17,611 nt of DNA, taken from assembly GCA_027067895.1 (NCBI GenBank), contig JAMOUY010000003.1, positions 1 through 17,611 of the forward strand. The letters are read 5' to 3'. The position numbers and the translations under genes are program-made. Under the pieces are notes generated by a model. The model had not been told where the DNA came from. It made no database searches and saw nothing but the letters and a program-made list of their open reading frames with translations. Origin of the DNA: Acidobacteriota bacterium. Its GTDB lineage: Bacteria; Acidobacteriota; Holophagae; Thermotomaculales; Thermotomaculaceae. Below, in pieces: positions 1-6,400 of this stretch; position 1 is the first letter of the stretch, and every line of letters starts with the position of its first letter.

Positions 1-273
1 TCCATGGTAAGCGGCCTGAATTATGGCATTTTGTTCCGCATGGGAAGCCATACATATTTCATGCCTTGTCCCCGACGGTATGCCCAATTTATCCCTTAAA
101 CAACCCGTGTCAAGGCAGTGGGCTATACCCTTGGGGGCACCGTTATACCCTGTCGCAAGTATATGCTTATCCTTAACTATAACGGCACCTACCTGCCTTC
201 TTAAACAGGTGGAACGCCTTGCAACAAAATAAGCCAATTCAATAAAATATTCGTCCCAACTCGGTCTCGGCAT
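1..273 (-). CDS. comEB: dCMP deaminase (ComEB family), N-terminal part, cut by the window edge
   Basis: Deoxycytidylate deaminase makes dUMP from dCMP in the cytoplasm, the substrate of thymidylate synthase. Only the first 91 codons are present; the frame is open to base 1. I read the protein directly from the minus strand: it starts [10 protein letters not shown] and contains GYNGAPKG (about residues 42-49) and HAEQNAI (78-84), the zinc-binding His plus the catalytic Glu of the cytidine/dCMP deaminase fold. The second zinc motif (PCxxC) should lie just outside the window. The ATG at 273-271 lies 3 bases after the glyA stop, with only weak Shine-Dalgarno signals before it (AAGG too close, GGGG rather far), so translation may be coupled to glyA. 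Its place after glyA fits, because both supply dTMP synthesis. The family is clear; dCMP specificity rests on the GYNGAPKG type of N-terminus and on context. Confidence 0.9.
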   Translation of the reverse strand, partial: MPRPSWDEYFIELAYFVARRSTCLRRQVGAVIVKDKHILATGYNGAPKGIAHCLDTGCLRDKLGIPSGTRHEICMASHAEQNAIIQAAYHG

Positions 274-276
274 ACC

Positions 277-1539
277 TTATTCAATCCCCACTATTTTTTT
301 ATACCCCATGGGGAACCTGTCGGTCAAAGAAATCACTTTCTCCTTTATTTTAGCAAGGTAATTGTCGTCTTCGGTATGCTTTAAAGCATCAACAATGTAT
401 TCGGCAATCTCTTCCATTTCTTTTTCTTTCATTCCCCTTGTTGTTACGGCAGGCGTCCCTATTCTAATCCCACTTGCAATAAGGGGTTTGTTTTTGTCAA
501 ACGGAATTGTGTTTTTGTTTACGGTAATTCCCGCTTTGTCAAGCGCTTTCTCGGAAACTTTGCCGGTAAGTCCTATTGAGGTTACGTCAACGAGCATCAA
601 ATGATTGTCCGTACCGCCCGAAACTATTCTCAATCCCCTGTCGGCAAGTTCTTTCGCAAGTTTCTTTGCATTTGCCTTAACCTGTTTCTGATACTGCTTA
701 AACTCTTCCGTCATTGCTTCTTTCAAAGCAACCGCTTTTGCAGCAACAATATGCACCAAAGGACCTCCCTGAATTCCGGGGAAGAGGTTTCTGTTTAAAT
801 CTTTTTTGTATTCTTCCTTGCACAAAATCATTCCGCCTCTTGGGCCTCTCAAAGTTTTATGAGTGGTTGAAGTAACAAAATCGGCATAAGGCACTGGGGA
901 AGGATGCTCTCCCGCGGCAACAAGTCCCGCAATGTGAGCCATGTCAACCACAAGGTATGCGCCGACCTCGTCCGCTATCTCCCTGAATTTTTTAAAGTCA
1001 AGTATTCTCGGATATGCGCTTGCGCCGGCAATAATAAGTTTCGGCTTCTCTCTTTTTGCCGTTTCCATCAATTCGTCATAGTCTATCATTTCGGTTTCTT
1101 TGCTTACCGTGTATGACGCAACCTCGTAAAACCTTCCGGAAAAACTCAACGGATGGCCGTGAGTTAAATGCCCGCCGTGGGATAAATCCATTCCCAAAAT
1201 CTTGTCTCCGGGATTTAAAACGGTGAAATAAACAGCCATGTTTGCCTGAGAGCCGGAATGGGGCTGAACGTTTGCATGGTCCGCTCCGAACAACTCCTTT
1301 GCCCTCTCCCTTGCAAGCCTTTCAACAATGTCGGTAAACTCGCATCCGCCGTAATATCTTCTTCCCGGATAACCTTCGGCATACTTGTTTGTAAAAACGG
1401 AACCGGCCATTTCCAATACTGCCTCGGACACATAGTTTTCCGAAGCGATAAGTTCAAGGTTGTTTTCCTGTCTAAGAGTTTCCCCTACCAAAGCCTCAAA
1501 GGCTTCCGGGTCAACGTTTTTTAAAGCCTCAATTTTCAT
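277..1539 (-). CDS. glyA: Serine hydroxymethyltransferase
   Basis: A cytosolic PLP enzyme that interconverts serine and glycine and charges tetrahydrofolate to 5,10-methylene-THF. The 420 residues match the usual bacterial length. Visible motifs are [10 protein letters not shown] (29-38), [13 protein letters not shown] (53-65), HSGSQAN (94-100), DMAHIAG (199-205) and [13 protein letters not shown] (224-236), in which K228 is the PLP lysine. The start is supported by an AAGGAG site 7 bases before the ATG; the first bases of that site are part of the rpiB stop codon TAA, 10 bases away, so the two genes are tightly coupled. The dCMP deaminase gene follows after 3 bases. It is an ordinary, complete housekeeping gene with no missing residue that I can see. 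Confidence 0.98.
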   Translation of the reverse strand: MKIEALKNVDPEAFEALVGETLRQENNLELIASENYVSEAVLEMAGSVFTNKYAEGYPGRRYYGGCEFTDIVERLARERAKELFGADHANVQPHSGSQANMAVYFTVLNPGDKILGMDLSHGGHLTHGHPLSFSGRFYEVASYTVSKETEMIDYDELMETAKREKPKLIIAGASAYPRILDFKKFREIADEVGAYLVVDMAHIAGLVAAGEHPSPVPYADFVTSTTHKTLRGPRGGMILCKEEYKKDLNRNLFPGIQGGPLVHIVAAKAVALKEAMTEEFKQYQKQVKANAKKLAKELADRGLRIVSGGTDNHLMLVDVTSIGLTGKVSEKALDKAGITVNKNTIPFDKNKPLIASGIRIGTPAVTTRGMKEKEMEEIAEYIVDALKHTEDDNYLAKIKEKVISLTDRFPMGYKKIVGIE

Positions 1540-1549
1540 AATCTTCTCC

Positions 1550-1993
1550 TTAACCGTTATTCTCTATATCCATTATCTTATTTATTCTTCTCAAATGCCT
1601 TCCGCCTTCAAACTCATGGCTTAAATAATTGTCAACAATGTCTTTTGCGGTTTCAAGCCCGGTTGTTCTTCCGCCCATACAGAGTATGTTTGCGTTGTTG
1701 TGCTGTTTCGCAAGCCTTGCCGTTAACCCGTCATGGCATAAGGCTGCTCGTATTCCTTTTACTTTATTGGCAGCAATGGATATTCCTATTCCCGTCCCGC
1801 ACATTAAAACACCAAAACCATAGTCCCCCTTGGCAACCGCTTCTGCCACCTTTTTGGCAAAATCGGGATAATCCACGCTTTCCTCGGAATAGCAACCGAA
1901 ATCATCCACATCATATCCTTTTTCAATTAAATATGATTTAATTTCTTCTTTTAACCTAAATCCTCCGTGGTCTGAACCTATGGCTACCCTCAT
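1550..1993 (-). CDS. rpiB: Ribose 5-phosphate isomerase B
   Basis: RpiB (LacA/B fold) interconverts ribose 5-phosphate and ribulose 5-phosphate in the pentose phosphate pathway. The 147-residue protein starts [12 protein letters not shown]. It carries CGTGIG (65-70, with the catalytic Cys65), [13 protein letters not shown] (76-88), KQHNNANIL (96-104, with the catalytic-type His98) and GGRHLRRI (130-137). The frame is open upstream to 2041, but the family begins at this ATG. A GAGGGAG site precedes it, and the ATG overlaps the arcA stop codon as ATGA (1990-1993), so translational coupling is likely. An rpiB-glyA pair is a common bacterial arrangement; here it sits behind arginine deiminase. 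An allose 6-phosphate isomerase role cannot be excluded from sequence but is less likely next to glyA. Confidence 0.96.
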   Translation of the reverse strand: MRVAIGSDHGGFRLKEEIKSYLIEKGYDVDDFGCYSEESVDYPDFAKKVAEAVAKGDYGFGVLMCGTGIGISIAANKVKGIRAALCHDGLTARLAKQHNNANILCMGGRTTGLETAKDIVDNYLSHEFEGGRHLRRINKIMDIENNG

Positions 1994-3252
1994 TGCTCCC
2001 TCACTTTTAAAAATTTTCGTCTTACAGGCATTGTCATACACCTGACTCCGCCGCCGCCTCTTGCAAGTTCGGCGCCTTCTATTCCCACCGCAACCTTGTC
2101 ATAATCATTCAAATTTATTTTATCTTCAACAACGTCTTTTACATGCACTGTTTTAAATCCCGCTTTTTCAAGTTCTTTAAAAGTGTTGTAATTGCACGCA
2201 TAGCCTATTATCTTTCCGGGTGCAAAAGCAAAGAAATTTGTGCCGGAAAGCCACTGCTCTCTCTTTTGATTTATCGGATCCGAACCTCCGCATATTATAG
2301 GTTCAAGTTTTATCCCCGCCTTTTTCAACCCTTCAAGCAATCCGTCTTCTTCCTGAATTGAAACTTTGCCGGAAGGATTTATTATTATATGGATAACTCT
2401 TAACTTTTCTTTACCAAGCACATAAGGATAATGACAGACGCACTTATCTCTATCAACCATTGTAAAAACCATATCAAGGTGAATTGTGCTTCTCTCTCTC
2501 GGCAAAACAACGGCAAAGATATGAAAATCGTTTTCAACAACTTCTTTTTTCATTCTCTCAACAAAAATATCTATACTTGAAGGCGTGGTCCTTTCGCTTA
2601 TTCCTATTGCTACAACATCTTTGTCAAGAACAAGAAAATCCCCGCCTTCAATAGTTATCTTCTCATTTCCTTCAAGAATTCCGTCAAAAATGAAACCTTC
2701 GCTCATAAACTCCGGATGGTGTCTGAAAATAAACCTTGCTATTACCGCCTCGCCTATCCTCACTTTGTTTGCCATTGAGCCTGTTATAACCTTGCCTCTG
2801 AAAACAACTGAAATATCCCTTGTAAAATATAGATTGGGAAGGGGGGGAAGCGCATAGTTTTTGTTGGAAAGAAATTTTTCAAGGGTGTCTTTTTCTTCCT
2901 TAACTCCACAAATAACACTCTCAGCAAGCTCATCGGGGGAAAGAGACATAAGCCTCTCCGCAATATCCGCCCTTCCTTCAAGTGCAGTTATCGTTATTAC
3001 AAAGTCTTTTTTTACCTCTTCGTTTTTTAAAATATCTTTCAACAAATCCTTTAACTCATAAACCCTTGTAACCTTTTTCAAAACATTTTTTAATCCTTTA
3101 TGGTCTTCGGCAACAACCGGCAAGGTTAAAATATCGTTATACAAAACCTCGCTTGCCGTTTCCGGAGTCATCACTTCAATCTCTTTGCCCGGAGAATGAA
3201 TCACAACTTTTTCAAGAAAACCAACTTCCGAACAAACTCTCACATTAGTCAT
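1990..3252 (-). CDS. arcA: Arginine deiminase
   Basis: Hydrolyses L-arginine to citrulline and ammonia, the first step of the arginine deiminase (ADI) pathway, in the cytoplasm. The 420 residues match the family length. The guanidine-modifying-enzyme residues are all present: FTRD (Asp146), IEGGD (Glu202), TIHLD (His258 and Asp260) and the catalytic Cys405 in [12 protein letters not shown]. The N-terminus [19 protein letters not shown] is typical of ArcA. GGGAG lies 6 bases before the ATG, and a good promoter and a CRP/FNR-like palindrome lie upstream. It is the first gene of an operon with rpiB, glyA and dCMP deaminase, which is unusual: arcB, arcC and the arginine/ornithine antiporter arcD are not in the window, so whether citrulline is turned into ATP here is unknown. 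A complete catalytic set makes a divergent non-ADI enzyme unlikely. Confidence 0.95.
   Translation of the reverse strand: MTNVRVCSEVGFLEKVVIHSPGKEIEVMTPETASEVLYNDILTLPVVAEDHKGLKNVLKKVTRVYELKDLLKDILKNEEVKKDFVITITALEGRADIAERLMSLSPDELAESVICGVKEEKDTLEKFLSNKNYALPPLPNLYFTRDISVVFRGKVITGSMANKVRIGEAVIARFIFRHHPEFMSEGFIFDGILEGNEKITIEGGDFLVLDKDVVAIGISERTTPSSIDIFVERMKKEVVENDFHIFAVVLPRERSTIHLDMVFTMVDRDKCVCHYPYVLGKEKLRVIHIIINPSGKVSIQEEDGLLEGLKKAGIKLEPIICGGSDPINQKREQWLSGTNFFAFAPGKIIGYACNYNTFKELEKAGFKTVHVKDVVEDKINLNDYDKVAVGIEGAELARGGGGVRCMTMPVRRKFLKVREQ
1996..2002 (-). promoter_or_regulatory. Shine-Dalgarno site fixing the rpiB start
   Basis: GAGGGAG on the minus strand lies just before the ATG at 1993, with the GAGG core 5 bases from it. 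It sits inside the last codons of arcA. It supports the short rpiB start rather than the upstream extension to 2041. Confidence 0.7.
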
Positions 3253-3281
3253 ACAATACTCCCGTTTACTTTTTCTTTTTG

Positions 3282-3310
3282 ATTGTAAAAAAAAAAGATA
3301 GAAAGGGCAA
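3282..3310 (-). promoter_or_regulatory. Predicted sigma-70-type promoter of the arcA-rpiB-glyA operon
   Basis: On the minus strand, TTGCCC (-35, 3310-3305) is followed after exactly 17 bases by TACAAT (-10, 3287-3282). The spacer contains a run of T, seen as ten A on the plus strand at 3287-3296. The start point would be near 3275, giving a leader of about 23 bases that carries the GGGAG ribosome site. The motif match and spacing are seen; activity is inferred. Confidence 0.6.
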
Positions 3311-3332
3311 CTCTAATATTTCCTATTAAAAA

Positions 3333-3358
3333 TTTTAAGTGAGTTTTATCACTGAAAA
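3333..3358. promoter_or_regulatory. CRP/FNR-family-like operator palindrome
   Basis: Imperfect palindrome with arms TTTTAAGTGA and TCACTGAAAA separated by 6 bases: ten positions per arm, nine paired. The core is GTGA-N6-TCAC (3339-3352), exactly the CRP-type half-site spacing (consensus TGTGA-N6-TCACA). Its centre at 3345.5 is about 70 bases upstream of the predicted arcA start point, a class I activator position. Members of this regulator family (ANR in Pseudomonas, ArcR in Bacillus) control ADI genes, so a role in arcA induction is plausible. It could also serve the divergent giant gene. Confidence 0.45.
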
Positions 3359-3427
3359 TAAGTTTTTCTGGTAATTTCCCATCATTTTTATTATATTTTA
3401 AATTGAAAAAAAATTTAGGGAGGAAAG

Positions 3428-6400
3428 ATGTATAGAAAGGCTTTTTTTTACTTTTTTGTAATAATAGGATTATTGAGCACAAAAGGATACGCCCAAACTT
3501 TTTCAAAAGCGCAAATTACTTTTGACAATAAAAATATCACCATACAAGACACGGGATACAAAAACACCCACCCTTGTATGGCAGATTTTGATAATGACGG
3601 GGATATTGATTTGATAATAGGGACAAATCAATCCTCTCTAATTTATTATAGAAACGACGACATAGACACCAATATTGGAGGCACAGATTCCACACTAAAT
3701 GGTACAAAACTCGTATTGGCAACAAGGGCGTTAATTTCCAATATCCAAGACGCAAACCACAACATTCTGCATAACCTAACACCGACAGCAGGGGATATTG
3801 ACGGCGACGGAAAAATTGACATAATAGTAGGTGCCAGCAACGGAGAAGTTTACCTTTTAAAAAACACCGGTATTACAAACAACCTTCCGCAATTTTCCAC
3901 GCCTGAAAGAATATTGGCATCCAATAGCAAATCGGCATCCGCCCCCTTTCTGGCAGATATGGACGGCGACGGAGATTTGGATTTGTTTGTCGGTTATCTG
4001 AAAGGAGATGTTGACTACTACGAAAATAGCGGAGATTCGTCCAACTATAATTTTTCTCTAAAAACAACCGATATACTGGGCTCATACAACGTATTTCAAT
4101 CTGTTATCCCTTGCTTATACGATGTAAACAAAGACGGGACATTGGATATGATACTTGGACGAAAAAACAGAACACTCGCATACTACACCGGAAGCGTTTC
4201 ATCGGGAGAAATAACTTTTACTCACCAAACAGACAAATGGAACAATTTAGGCTTTGACCTTTTTACGTCTCCTTTTTTGGCAGACTTGGAAAACGACGGA
4301 AATACAGAACTTCTCGTTGGACAATACAACGGACAGATAAAACTTTACACAAATGCGTTAAACACACCCTCTTTGGTTACCCAAATGTTCGGTTCAATTG
4401 ATGTAGGCTATTTGGCAGTACCTTTGTTTTTTGACATTGACGGAGACGGAGATTTAGACCTTTTAGTCGCACACAAAACACAAATCGCATTATTTGAAAA
4501 TACTTCTAACTCAAACATAAATTTCAATTTCAAAACAATAGCATTCTTTACTACTTCTCAGCCAATAATAAGCCTTGACACTTGGGATTACGACAACGAC
4601 GGAGACCTTGATATTTTCTTCGGAACAACATCGGGCGGAGTCGGACTGTTGAAAAACAACGGATATGTAAACGGAAGCGTTTCTTTAACGGAAGTTTATA
4701 CCGGATACGGATACAACGGAGCCACTCAAAGTTTTGACCACATGGTAACGCCAAACCCCGATGCTTCAATATGCATTGCAGATTTAGACGGCGACGGAGA
4801 CATGGACTTTTTAATAACAAACCAGTATGGCACATCAACTTTTTACAGAAACGACGACATAAACACCAATACCGGAGGAGAAGACGAAACCATTGACGGA
4901 TGGCAGGCAGGCAAGTTTGTTAAAGTAAAAGCGGGATACGGCACAAGCGATTCATACTTTCCCTTCACTCTTCCCGGATACAATTCAATAAAAGAAAGAG
5001 ACTTGGATGGTGACGGGGATTTAGACTTTCTCACAACAGGCGCCGACGGGAAAATTTACAAAATCACCAATACGGGAAATGCGAAAAACCCAACTTACAC
5101 AAAAGATTCAACTCCGTTATCAAACATTCAATTTGACGACCAATCCACTTACTTGATAAAAACAAAAATCGATATAAGGGATTTTAACGGAGACGGATGG
5201 TATGACATTGTTTTGGGCGGAGGAGAAGGTGGCTTAAAATTCTACACAAACACAGCCTCACAGGACACAACAGCGCCGTCCCAACCGGGTAATTTTTCAG
5301 CACAGGCTTTAAGCGAAAGCAAAATAAGGTTAACATGGGATATTTCAACGGATATTAACGGTACGGGAGTGAAAGAATACGTAATTAAAAGATACCAAAG
5401 CGGTACCTTGCAAGAAACAATACATATTACCAACCCGGTTGCAACCAGTTATCTTGATAAGGGATTAACGCAAGAAACAACGTATGATTACGAAATTGTA
5501 GCCATTGACTATGCCGGAAACGAAAGCAATGTTGCAACCGCTCAGGGACAGACAGGTCCGCCGCCTCAATTAGACCACTTTGAAATCACAACCCCTTCCG
5601 GTGTGGTAGGAAAACACTTTAACATTACAATAAAAGCCATCTCCAATTACGGATTTTTGCTTGACAACTTTAACGAAGAAGTAACTCTGACCCCGTCGGA
5701 AGGAACAATAAGCCCTACAACGGCAACATTGGTTAACGGACAAAAAACCATAGGCATAACCTACTCCAACAGTCAGGCAACCGGTAATATTCAGTTGACC
5801 ATTACAGTGGCATACGGAAGCACTTCAAACAACTCAAACGCAATATCAATAGATATTATTCCGCCTACTACCCCGCAACTTTATCAGGCAAATGTCGCAT
5901 CCTCAACAAATGTTGCCCTTTTATGGAATACCATTACAGATACGGGAGGAGCAACAAATTACTACGTGGATATTTATAGAAACGGAACAAGAATAGCGAC
6001 AATAAGCGGAAACAGCACTACATATACCGACACATCTTGTCAGCCAAACACAACATACACTTATTATCTTAAAACAAGGGATTCGGCAGGCAATGTTTCG
6101 CCTGCATCAAACAGCAAAACAGTTACAACCCCCCAACCGGAAGAAGACGAAACCCCGCCAAGTGTCCCTACCGGATTAACGGTTGTAAGTACGGGGGAAA
6201 CGTTTATAGCATTCAAATGGAATCCTTCAACCGACACGGGCGGTTCAGGTTTGGCAGGATATAAAATTTACAGAGGAGCAACCCTTATCGCAACGGTAAA
6301 CGCAAGCACAACATCTTACACCGACGAAGGATTAACTCCGGGAACCACTTACACTTACCATTTGAGGTCTTATGACAATGCCGGCAATTATTCGGATTTC

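Noticed and set aside
1994..2041. N-terminal extension of RpiB by 16 codons
   Set aside because: The family starts at [11 protein letters not shown], a ribosome site lies right before ATG 1993, and the extension only covers the arcA end.
3287..3296. Run of ten A as a phase-variation tract
   Set aside because: It lies in the promoter spacer of arcA. A length change could alter spacing, but a single run in an AT-rich gap is weak evidence.
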